Origin: Eubacterium sp. | Lineage (GTDB): Bacteria; Bacillota; Clostridia; Lachnospirales; Lachnospiraceae | Assembly: GCA_022776205.1 (NCBI GenBank) | Contig: JALFIK010000166.1 | Location: 1 to 9,026, forward strand | Direction: 5' to 3' | DNA length: 9,026 bases | Shown: positions 1 through 5,789 of the stretch, one piece after another | Position numbering within the stretch: position 1 is the first letter of the stretch | How the letters are laid out: every line of letters starts with the position of its first letter | Program-made: the position numbers and the translations under genes | Notes under the pieces: generated by a model | What the model saw: the letters and a program-made list of their open reading frames with translations, nothing else | Databases searched by the model: none | Told to the model about the DNA's origin: nothing

Positions 1-158
1 TATGCCGTTGTGTGGGCCGCTGTTTTTAGGGACACAGAATCGTCCGACAGGGCATTTTCCAGGGAAAGACCGGAAAACGCTGCCAGACAGATACTCATAA
101 TCATTAAAATAATCAGGGAAATTCCCACATTCATTACCGGAATTTCTTTCTTACTCAT
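1..158 (-). CDS. Partial single-helix protein, possible GspK/PilX-like minor pseudopilin
   Basis: Only the first 52 residues are present; the gene continues past the left edge. It starts at an ATG sharing an ATGA with the stop of the preceding pseudopilin gene, and a purine-rich GGGAGGGAGG lies about 10 bases upstream, so the start is well supported. The protein opens with a short polar stretch (MSKKEIPVMNVG), then a hydrophobic helix at about residues 13-30, then a serine- and alanine-rich amphipathic stretch. This layout resembles the N-terminus of GspK/PilX-type components, in which a glycine precedes a long helix, but there is no clear Gly-x4-Glu prepilin peptidase site. Its place as last visible gene of a tightly coupled pilus-type set supports a role in that envelope machine. 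The family assignment is inference; translational coupling is seen directly. It could instead be an unrelated small membrane protein. Confidence 0.6.
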   Translation of the reverse strand, partial: MSKKEIPVMNVGISLIILMIMSICLAAFSGLSLENALSDDSVSLKTAAHTTA

Positions 159-598
159 TTCAGATTTTCCTCCCTCCCCGGAGAACAGTATCGTTTCAAA
201 TACAAATGATAGATTTCATTTTTTCCACTGTAAACAGAAAGTTTCATCTTTTCCATGGTGTCTTCCCTGTCCAGAAAAATTTTCATCACATAAGCTGCAT
301 GCTCTTTACCGCACATTTTCCAGTTTTTATTGTAAAAAATCTGTTTTACTGCAGCACCTTCCTCCAAATCCGGATAATATTTTTTTAAGTCCCCAAGGAA
401 AGAATCCGAGCCTTCAAAAATTTCTGCCACATTGGCAGCTTCTGTCTGGGCCTGATACAAATTCTGTGCATGGGCACTTATTTCATGGGATCGGACAAAA
501 ACCCGGATGCAGACTGCCGCTGTCAGAGAAAAAAATAAAATACAGAGGACTAATTCAATTAAAAACAGGCCGGATCTGGAATGTTTTACTCGTCTCAT
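155..598 (-). CDS. Prepilin-type pseudopilin (type II secretion/type IV pilus minor subunit)
   Basis: 147 residues. A basic leader (RRVKHSRSG) is followed by LFLIELVLCILFF. Gly10 precedes Leu11 and Glu15 is the fifth residue after it, which is the classic prepilin peptidase motif (cleavage after Gly, Glu at +5). The hydrophobic helix covers about residues 11-29, followed by a roughly 115-residue soluble part with no motif I recognise. A longer in-frame opening reaches base 772, but its extra 58 residues overlap the upstream gene and do not look like a prepilin leader. The ATG at 598 shares an ATGA with the upstream stop and has GAGGG just before it, so I chose that start. The mature protein is expected to be inserted in the membrane and assembled by the GspF/PilC-like protein encoded nearby. 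Whether it belongs to a pilus, a competence pseudopilus or a secretion pseudopilus cannot be told here. Confidence 0.78.
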   Translation of the reverse strand: MRRVKHSRSGLFLIELVLCILFFSLTAAVCIRVFVRSHEISAHAQNLYQAQTEAANVAEIFEGSDSFLGDLKKYYPDLEEGAAVKQIFYNKNWKMCGKEHAAYVMKIFLDREDTMEKMKLSVYSGKNEIYHLYLKRYCSPGREENLK

Positions 599-1083
599 TT
601 TCCCTCGTCTCCATAAATTCTCATAAGAATTCTTTCCTTTTCCCCGGCGCAGGCAAGATGGATTTCCATCAGATCCTCCTCGCGCATTACAATCCAAAAA
701 TCGGAAAGCTCTGTCAGTTCCTGTCCCGCACGCAAGGGAATCTCTCTCCCCTTTTTCGTAAAAAGTTCGCAAAGTTTTCCATCTTCCAAATAGATATAAG
801 TGACGTACCCTTCCGCCTCTCCGGTCTCATAGAGTGCAAGTATCTGCCGGTCTCCTTTATCCATGATCTCAATCTGATCTTTACTGCTGTATTCCCGGAT
901 CTTTGCCTGCAAATAGGCACCGGCTGTTCGTACCGTATAGTTTTTCTGCAGTCCCTCCGTCGTCTTTTCATAGACACCGGCTCCTGCCAGTACAAGAAAC
1001 AGGGTACAGCACCCGAAAAATAAAATGAAAATCAGCGGAAAGACCATGTCAATGGTATGTATTTTTTCTTTTTTACTGTCCAT
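595..1083 (-). CDS. DUF4860-like single-helix protein of the pseudopilin cluster
   Basis: 162 residues. A short charged N-terminus (MDSKKEKIHTID) is followed by a hydrophobic helix at about residues 13-36, then an amphipathic region and a beta-rich soluble part containing YVTYIYLEDGKLCELF. It resembles the DUF4860 family as I remember it from Clostridia, which sits among type II secretion/pilus genes; this is recall, not a search. There is no Gly-x4-Glu peptidase site, so it is not a canonical prepilin, although the fold plan (one N-terminal helix plus small beta domain) matches ComGF/GspJ-type minor pseudopilins. The start ATG lies inside the end of the preceding gene (11-base overlap) with GAGGG upstream, and its stop shares an ATGA with the next gene. 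This coupling suggests fixed-ratio production with its neighbours. Confidence 0.7.
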   Translation of the reverse strand: MDSKKEKIHTIDMVFPLIFILFFGCCTLFLVLAGAGVYEKTTEGLQKNYTVRTAGAYLQAKIREYSSKDQIEIMDKGDRQILALYETGEAEGYVTYIYLEDGKLCELFTKKGREIPLRAGQELTELSDFWIVMREEDLMEIHLACAGEKERILMRIYGDEGK

Positions 1084-1405
1084 TCTTTTTCCCTCTGTCC
1101 ACTAGATGTATCTTGATCTCCGGCCGAAGATTTTTCGCGATGACCCGGTATTCGACCCGATATTTCTGGGGATCCCAGGTAATTCCATAATGTTCTTTTA
1201 GATAGGAAAGCGACTGGGGATATTCTCCCTCCACACAATAACAGTGAACACAGGATTGCACCAGCGCTCTTTCAAGATTCTCCCTCTCTTCTTTCTGCGT
1301 CGCCGCACCTACGGAAGAGGACACCCGAAAAAGCAGGATCAGAAAGGTAAGGAAGAGAAGAACCGGAAACACATATGTCCAGTTCTTTTTCACGCTCTGT
1401 TTCAT
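1073..1405 (-). CDS. Small pseudopilin-like membrane protein (110 residues)
   Basis: A basic N-terminus and one hydrophobic helix (about residues 11-27) are followed by a compact soluble part. The segment containing VEGEYPQSLSYLKEHYGI (residues 58-75), and RVEYRVIAKNLRPEI after it, resembles a recurrent small protein of clostridial pilus/secretion clusters with a CYxxEGxYPxxLxYLxxxYG pattern. That resemblance is from memory. There is no Gly-x4-Glu prepilin site. Cysteines 52, 55 and 57 form a CVHCYC cluster, unusually cysteine-rich. An in-frame ATG at 1429 exists, but the ATG at 1405 has AAGGAGG at 1416-1422, ten bases upstream and overlapping the TGA stop of the platform gene, so 1405 is the better start. 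It follows the platform gene at the position ComGC occupies in competence operons, but it does not look like a major pilin. Confidence 0.72.
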   Translation of the reverse strand: MKQSVKKNWTYVFPVLLFLTFLILLFRVSSSVGAATQKEERENLERALVQSCVHCYCVEGEYPQSLSYLKEHYGITWDPQKYRVEYRVIAKNLRPEIKIHLVDRGKKNGQ

Positions 1406-1415
1406 ATTCCCTTTT

Positions 1416-1422
1416 CCTCCTT
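1416..1422 (-). promoter_or_regulatory. Shine-Dalgarno that fixes the start of the 110-residue gene
   Basis: On the minus strand the platform gene ends TGAAGGAGG, so the ribosome-binding site AAGGAGG shares bases with the stop codon. Ten bases later comes ATG at 1405. This favours termination-reinitiation between the two genes and argues against the upstream in-frame ATG at 1429, which lies inside the platform gene. Confidence 0.75.
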
Positions 1423-2462
1423 CATCCAATCAGGGATAAAATCCCCATAAGAGGCATCATGACAGAAAGAAGGATGCCTCCTGCCATCACTGACAAAACG
1501 ACAACCAGAGTGGGTTCTAACACGGAAACAAAATTCTGGATTCCCGCAGTGATTTCCTCATCAAGCTGTGTGGCAATCTCACAAAAAGCTGTTTCCATCT
1601 GCCCTGTCCGCTCGGCGATACGCAGCATGCGGGACTGAAGGGGAGAATAAAATCCCGTGTCTCGCAATGCCTCGGAAAGCTGCTCTCCACGAAGAAGTTT
1701 CTCCGTACATTCCGTAATTTTTCTGGTCATCTCCTCATCTGCCTGCACAAAAGAACCAGCCATTTCTGCCGCCTGTACATAGTCCGTTCCACTTGAAAGT
1801 GCCATGGAAAACACAGAAGAAATCCTGGACGTATTCCGTTTTCTTCCTATCGATTTCCGGGAAAAAAATCTTTCCGTCGCTTTTCGAAATACCTGCATTC
1901 CCTGCCGGGTTTTTAACAGCCACCATACACCTGCTGCCAGAAGGCAGAGAAAAATTACAGGAAGCTCCCAGTGAGTTTGCATAAAACTTCCCATGGAAAA
2001 AAGCACTCCGGCCACTCCGCCGGGTCTGCTCCCCAACTGCTCATAAACCTTTGCAAAAACAGGAATCACTTTAATGATCATTACCGCCAGAACAACAAGC
2101 ATCATGCAAAGAATCATCAGGGGATAGGCCACCGCACTTTTTATATCCGCCGCCATATTTTCCTCCCGCTCATAATAATCTGCCAGCTGTCCCATTACCT
2201 TATCAAGATTTCCGGTCTCCTCTCCAATCTTTACCATCCATACCATGTAAGGAGGAAAGATAGCCTCTGTATCCAGGGCTTCGTAAAATATCCCTGTCTC
2301 CTCCAGATTTTTTCGGATATCTCCGTAAATTTCTCCATAACCGGAGTTCTGATTTTCCCTTTCCTCCTCCAGAATCGCCATGCCTTCCATTATGGAAAGA
2401 CCGGATTTTAAAATCATGGCACTTTGTCTGCAAAATACTGCCACTTCGCTATTCGACAACAT
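1422..2462 (-). CDS. Type II secretion/type IV pilus inner-membrane platform protein (GspF/PilC/ComGB family)
   Basis: 346 residues, a normal length for ComGB-like members. Two related T2SSF domains are visible: about residues 8-134, with the typical MVKIGEETGNLDKVM segment (76-90), and about 213-340, with the matching MLRIAERTGQMETAF segment (279-293). Predicted membrane helices lie near 112-134, 166-183 and 316-340. The protein is the membrane platform on which an ATPase extrudes pilin or pseudopilin subunits. AGAGGGG upstream of the ATG is a good ribosome-binding site. It begins 15 bases after the transglutaminase-like gene and is followed closely by four small pseudopilin-type genes, so it is probably co-transcribed with them. 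The assembly ATPase that usually precedes it (ComGA/GspE/PilB) is not in this window. Family assignment is firm; the exact machine (pilus, competence or secretion) is not decided by the sequence. Confidence 0.92.
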   Translation of the reverse strand: MLSNSEVAVFCRQSAMILKSGLSIMEGMAILEEERENQNSGYGEIYGDIRKNLEETGIFYEALDTEAIFPPYMVWMVKIGEETGNLDKVMGQLADYYEREENMAADIKSAVAYPLMILCMMLVVLAVMIIKVIPVFAKVYEQLGSRPGGVAGVLFSMGSFMQTHWELPVIFLCLLAAGVWWLLKTRQGMQVFRKATERFFSRKSIGRKRNTSRISSVFSMALSSGTDYVQAAEMAGSFVQADEEMTRKITECTEKLLRGEQLSEALRDTGFYSPLQSRMLRIAERTGQMETAFCEIATQLDEEITAGIQNFVSVLEPTLVVVLSVMAGGILLSVMMPLMGILSLIG

Positions 2463-2477
2463 ATCTGTTTCCCCTCT

Positions 2478-3446
2478 TTAGTGTATATATTCCAGATCAT
2501 AATTGGACGGATCGGTTATGTACTCTTCGATTCCATCCGAATCTCCCGAGGCAAAGGTTGGATCCATCAGCGTCCAGTCTTTCCCGTCAAATTGAATGAT
2601 ATGATCCACCCACCCTTTTTCGTCGAGATAAATACTGATCCATGCATGATAAATATCTGTCGCATATCCGATATCCAGGCGGGTAGGAATCCCACAGGAC
2701 CGCAGCATGGCTGTCATGAGCGCTGCATAATCAAAACAGATTCCCTTCCCGCTTGCCAGAGTTTCATCCACATCCGGCAGATACCCGCTTTGCACAGATT
2801 CCGCTTTCTCATTGTCATAAGAAATATTCCGGATGACATAATTGTAAACTTCCTGTACTGCCTCCAGTTCCGTTTTCCCCTTTGTGAGTTTCCCAGCCAG
2901 TTTCACTGCCTCCGTCTTCTCATTAAATCGGACATACTGGTTCGAATACAAAAAAGGCAGAATCGGATTTTCCAGTTTGACAGAAATTTCTTCCGAAAAA
3001 ATGACCGCATACCGGTCTTCTCCGATATTCTCACATGCCGTCACAGTATACTTTCCGTCCCCGGCCGTAAGCGGCAGTGCATTGTACTTCCCATCTCCGG
3101 AAAGATAATACCGGTAAGCAATTCCGTCCTCTCCCTCGAGCCGGACTAAAAGCTTTCCGGCTTTTCCGGAATATGCAATCATAAAATACCCCTGATCTGT
3201 GTGGGACAAATCCATCCGGATATCTTCATAATCCTCCGTCTTCTTTCCATCCGCTTTCGGAAGGAAACAACCCCCTTTGTGATAATAATCCGGAATTTCT
3301 TCTTCTGTTTTTCCCCGGGTAGATTTTTCCTCCGGTTTTTGTACCGAAGAAACCGATTTGTGTCCGCATCCCCCGGTACACAGGAAACAAAATACCAATG
3401 CAAAAAGGAACAAGATTCCTGAAAGCCTTTTTCTCCTCCTTGACAT
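2478..3446 (-). CDS. Exported transglutaminase-like domain protein, possible lipoprotein
   Basis: 322 residues. An N-terminal signal (SRRRKR followed by a hydrophobic stretch to about residue 25) leads to Cys27. The sequence just before it (CTGGC) is an atypical lipobox, because the usual leucine-like residue at -3 is a threonine. Residues 30-57 are a charged linker. A beta-rich middle part (about 75-160) has no motif I know. The C-terminal part (about 185-320) is a transglutaminase-like core: GKGICFDYAALM gives Cys237, YHAWISIYL gives His267 and WTLMDPTF gives Asp295, the expected Cys-His-Asp triad. Such domains act as cysteine peptidases or cross-linking/amide-processing enzymes outside the cell; the substrate is unknown here. 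AAAGGAAG lies about 8 bases before the ATG. It sits 15 bases upstream of the pilus platform gene, so a role in modifying envelope or pilus protein is possible but inferred. Confidence 0.85.
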   Translation of the reverse strand: MSRRRKRLSGILFLFALVFCFLCTGGCGHKSVSSVQKPEEKSTRGKTEEEIPDYYHKGGCFLPKADGKKTEDYEDIRMDLSHTDQGYFMIAYSGKAGKLLVRLEGEDGIAYRYYLSGDGKYNALPLTAGDGKYTVTACENIGEDRYAVIFSEEISVKLENPILPFLYSNQYVRFNEKTEAVKLAGKLTKGKTELEAVQEVYNYVIRNISYDNEKAESVQSGYLPDVDETLASGKGICFDYAALMTAMLRSCGIPTRLDIGYATDIYHAWISIYLDEKGWVDHIIQFDGKDWTLMDPTFASGDSDGIEEYITDPSNYDLEYIH

Positions 3447-3487
3447 ACGAATTACTTCCTTTATCTGACATTTTCTTTTCTGTCTCG

Positions 3488-3493
3488 ATTATA
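3488..3493 (-). promoter_or_regulatory. Candidate -10 element for the transglutaminase-pilus operon
   Basis: A perfect TATAAT on the minus strand lies just after the spoIIR stop codon and about 40 bases before the next ATG. The -35 position at a 17-base spacing reads TTTTCT, which is weak, so this is only a candidate vegetative promoter. It would separate transcription of the envelope genes from the sporulation genes to their right. Confidence 0.35.
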
Positions 3494-3495
3494 CC

Positions 3496-4044
3496 TTACT
3501 TTATTCGGAAAGAAAACCTTTTTGCAAATCTTTTTGCCATCCGAAACATGTCGGAGAAATCGCTGCCCAAAGAATTTTTCTCCTCTTCGGAGGGCTCATA
3601 GCAAAGTTTCGGATAGATGGCACACCACCAGTTATGTCCCTTTGCCTCTCCGATATCCACCCGAAGTGCCCGATACGTTCCTGCAGGAAACAGTACCTTC
3701 CCATACCGTCGAAGAGGAAATCGCTCCGTCGTAAAATATACCCGGATTGCTTCCCTTCTGTTTAAAGATTTTTCCGCCGTATTTTTTATGACATCTTTTC
3801 TGTCCTCCAGCCTTTTTTCCAGGTCAGTCGGCCCGGAAGCCTTCTCCACCTCTTCCTTAATCCCGGCGAGGACTGCATCCCGTACAATAAGCTTTTCCTT
3901 CTGCTCTTTTTCCCCATCGGAAGCCGCACGCACATGAAACCGCAAAGTGTTGTTATAAACCGAAAAATTATTTTCCATATATACTTGATATAAAATACCG
4001 AAACTGCAACTTAAAAAAATTAAAATCCATAAAATCTTCTTCAT
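3496..4044 (-). CDS. spoIIR: Stage II sporulation protein R, SpoIIR
   Basis: 182 residues. SpoIIR is made in the forespore, exported, and signals the protease SpoIIGA to process pro-sigma-E in the mother cell. An N-terminal hydrophobic segment (about residues 4-22) would be a signal peptide or anchor. Recognisable family blocks are LRFHVRAASDGEKEQK (34-49) with IVRDAVL (53-59), and FPAGTYRALRVDIGEAKG (119-136) followed by HNWWCAIYPKLCYEP (137-151). The length is slightly short of or near that of other family members, and the C-terminal tail is basic. The ATG at 4044 is the only start that keeps the hydrophobic N-terminus, yet it has no proper Shine-Dalgarno. Instead a full match to the sigma-F promoter consensus ends five bases before it. 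The gene lies 50 bases after the germination permease fusion and 49 bases before the transglutaminase-like gene. Identity is firm; the leaderless transcript is inference. Confidence 0.93.
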   Translation of the reverse strand: MKKILWILIFLSCSFGILYQVYMENNFSVYNNTLRFHVRAASDGEKEQKEKLIVRDAVLAGIKEEVEKASGPTDLEKRLEDRKDVIKNTAEKSLNRREAIRVYFTTERFPLRRYGKVLFPAGTYRALRVDIGEAKGHNWWCAIYPKLCYEPSEEEKNSLGSDFSDMFRMAKRFAKRFSFRIK

Positions 4045-4049
4045 ATCTG

Positions 4050-4079
4050 AAGTATTACCGCCGGAAGAAACATTTAAAC
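4050..4079 (-). promoter_or_regulatory. Sigma-F-type promoter for spoIIR
   Basis: On the minus strand GTTTA (4079-4075), a 15-base spacer and GGTAATACTT (4059-4050) match every defined position of the Bacillus sigma-F consensus as I know it (GYWTA, N15, GGNRANANTW). spoIIR is a known sigma-F target in Bacillus subtilis, so the placement makes biological sense. The -10 element ends five bases before the spoIIR ATG, placing the expected transcription start at or next to the A of ATG. It has not been tested experimentally here. Confidence 0.72.
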
Positions 4080-4082
4080 CAT

Positions 4083-4106
4083 TCCGATCTTTCCTCAGAT
4101 CTTTCC
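4083..4106 (-). repeat. Imperfect 12-base tandem repeat across a stop codon
   Basis: On the minus strand GGAAAGATCTGA is followed directly by GGAAAGATCGGA, 11 of 12 bases identical. The single difference sits in the stop codon of the GerAB-GerAC fusion gene (TGA in the first copy, GGA in the second). If the stop were read through, translation would add only Gly-Lys-Ile-Gly-Met-Val before a TAA, so the repeat does not hide a longer GerAC reading frame. Confidence 0.7.
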
Positions 4107-5789
4107 TTCGGAAAGGGTTATTTTCCCGTTTTCAAGAGAAATCCGGTATAAAAAAATTTGCCGTCCCTGCTCTTTTGCCCGGAGAAAATCCACCGGTGTT
4201 TCACAGATTTTTCCTTTTGCCTCTTTCTTTTTCTGCTCTGCTAAAAGGCTGACTTCCTGGCCGGCTGCTCCGGCAGGAATATTTTTTACCCTGTAAATCT
4301 GTGTGGGCATGTCAGGGCATAAAACGAGAAGGACATTGGGGGATTTCTGCCATTCTCCATCCCATTCCTTTAAAAAATGAAACAGAACCTTTTTTTGAGA
4401 TGCAATTCCGGGGCCAAGAAAAATGGTATAAATATGATTCCACTCCAGTTCACCCGGAACCGTTTTTTTATACTTTTTCTCCATTTCATTTAAAGATCCG
4501 GCCCGAATCTTCCTTATCTCACATGGAATTTCCTCCTCTTTTTCCTCCATTTTCCCAAGATCTGCCCTGGCTGCATAAAACGTATATTCGTCCGGATTTT
4601 TCTTATCCCAGTCCACATAAAGGGAGAGGATATAGCTCTTTTCCTCCACATCCGTAAGACGGCCACAACTGCAGGAAAAAAACGTCACCAGGAAAAGACA
4701 GACAAACAATGATCCGGCCCGTTTTATTTTTTTGAAATGTTTCTTTCCCACTGTAAAAAGAGGAACCAGAAGAGAAAGGGGAAAATCCACCCATATCTTA
4801 TAAAAAAAGTAATAGTTCCATAAAACCGGATATTTTCTCACTGCTAAGGCAATAAAAAACAAAAACAGCATTCCCGCTATGCATACCACCTGTATTTGTA
4901 TTTTTCTTTTTTTTCGGTTTTTCAGGAATCCTTCCTCAAGAATCGCTTTTCCATAAAAAAGATATCCGCCGGACACTCCCGCAATACATAAAATCCAGAA
5001 TACGACAGGCAAAATATCAAACCGATCCAGAAAACCACCGGGAAGTCGGATGAGCTGCATCATTTTTATTACCGGCCAGGGAGAAGAAGCGGAGAGAGTT
5101 TGTCCGAGAATCTGTATACAAAGGAACAGGAAAACAAGATTGCAAAAGAAACATCCCGCCACACCGGATACGACGCCTTTTCCTTTCCCGCCCGGTTTCA
5201 AAAACAGAAGAAATTCCACCGGACTACTGCACAGGAACAGAAGAAATCCATTTTGGACTGCCCGTCCGGGCATGAAAAAAATCTTTGCTACTCCCCCCGT
5301 TTCTCCCCCTTCCAAGACTCCCGGCAGTGCAAGCAGAACACAGAGGAAAAATATCGTAATAATCCACGGGAAGATGAGTTCCAGAAACCGGGTCCTTTTC
5401 TCGAAATCTGTCTGCTGTGTATAAAAGAGCAGGAGGAGCCAGGGAAGAAGAATCATGTCATAAGAAGCCCCGGGCATATAAACCGTCTGCATCGTTTCTG
5501 CAAAAAAAGAAACAAGAGCAGCCGCATTGATGAAAAACCGCACACTGTAAAGAAGACAGATTCCCTTTCCCATTCTCTCCACATATCCTGCCTCCCGGGT
5601 CTGACTGCCAAAATAATAAAAAAGCGCAGTAAAAACAAGCAGAAATACCCCGTAAAAAAAAGCAGAAAAGTATCCGCTTCCCCCACCCCGGCAGGCAATT
5701 GCCGGAAAGGTCAGGGCAGCCGTTCCGAAGGCTTCAACAAAAACTGTTCTTCCAAGCTGTCTGAATGAAATTCTGTTTTCCGTATTCAT
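4095..5789 (-). CDS. Spore germination receptor: GerAB-like permease fused to a shortened GerAC-like domain
   Basis: 564 residues, against roughly 365 for a usual GerAB. Residues 1-350 are a GerAB-type permease: the opening ENRISFRQLGRTVFVEAFGT is typical of the family, and about ten membrane helices follow up to residue 347. A basic stretch GKKHFKKIKR (348-357) leads to an eleventh hydrophobic segment (360-372) ending FFSCSCG. That is like a GerAC lipoprotein signal, with Cys373 as possible lipobox cysteine. Residues 375-564 (GRLTDVEEKSYILSLYVDWD onward) resemble only the N-terminal part of GerAC, which is normally about 370 residues. With positive-inside topology, the GerAC part would lie on the outer face of the inner spore membrane, where separate GerAC acts. 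The ATG shares an ATGA with the GerAA stop, and AAAGGAG lies upstream. A seven-A tract at the junction leaves open a sequencing indel or slippage. A GTG at codon 347 could start GerAC but has no Shine-Dalgarno. Confidence 0.85.
   Translation of the reverse strand: MNTENRISFRQLGRTVFVEAFGTAALTFPAIACRGGGSGYFSAFFYGVFLLVFTALFYYFGSQTREAGYVERMGKGICLLYSVRFFINAAALVSFFAETMQTVYMPGASYDMILLPWLLLLFYTQQTDFEKRTRFLELIFPWIITIFFLCVLLALPGVLEGGETGGVAKIFFMPGRAVQNGFLLFLCSSPVEFLLFLKPGGKGKGVVSGVAGCFFCNLVFLFLCIQILGQTLSASSPWPVIKMMQLIRLPGGFLDRFDILPVVFWILCIAGVSGGYLFYGKAILEEGFLKNRKKRKIQIQVVCIAGMLFLFFIALAVRKYPVLWNYYFFYKIWVDFPLSLLVPLFTVGKKHFKKIKRAGSLFVCLFLVTFFSCSCGRLTDVEEKSYILSLYVDWDKKNPDEYTFYAARADLGKMEEKEEEIPCEIRKIRAGSLNEMEKKYKKTVPGELEWNHIYTIFLGPGIASQKKVLFHFLKEWDGEWQKSPNVLLVLCPDMPTQIYRVKNIPAGAAGQEVSLLAEQKKKEAKGKICETPVDFLRAKEQGRQIFLYRISLENGKITLSEGKI
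4727..4733 (-). other. Seven-A tract at the GerAB/GerAC junction
   Basis: On the minus strand the coding sequence reads TTCAAAAAAATAAAACGG, with seven consecutive A. In the annotated frame it encodes Phe-Lys-Lys-Ile-Lys-Arg and runs into the GerAC part. Loss of one A would give TTC AAA AAA TAA and end the protein about where a free-standing GerAB normally ends. The tract is therefore a possible slippage site or a possible base-count error in the sequence. Confidence 0.6.

Noticed and set aside
599..772. N-terminal extension of the canonical pseudopilin up to base 772
   Set aside because: The extra 58 residues overlap the DUF4860-like gene and precede a proper prepilin leader. The coupled ATG at 598 explains the gene better.
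10..1023. Long open frame of 337 residues on the + strand
   Set aside because: It lies antisense across four tightly coupled minus-strand genes, has no ribosome-binding site and gives a low-complexity protein without recognisable domains. It is a shadow frame.
2424..3149. Open frame of 241 residues on the + strand
   Set aside because: It is antisense to the transglutaminase-like gene, whose signal peptide and catalytic triad are intact, and it has no recognisable motif.
4101..4115. Hairpin CTTTCC-GAA-GGAAAG near the end of the GerAB-GerAC gene as a terminator
   Set aside because: The stem is only six pairs, lies before the stop codon and is not followed by a T-run on the transcribed strand, so it is not a convincing terminator.
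5112..5121. CTGTATACAA, a near match to the palindrome at the ispE promoter
   Set aside because: It lies inside the GerAB coding region, is not a perfect palindrome and is not near a promoter. It is probably chance.
5100..5768. Open frame of 222 residues on the + strand
   Set aside because: It is antisense to the GerAB membrane helices. The Lys/Ser/Gln-rich translation is what the reverse of hydrophobic codons gives.
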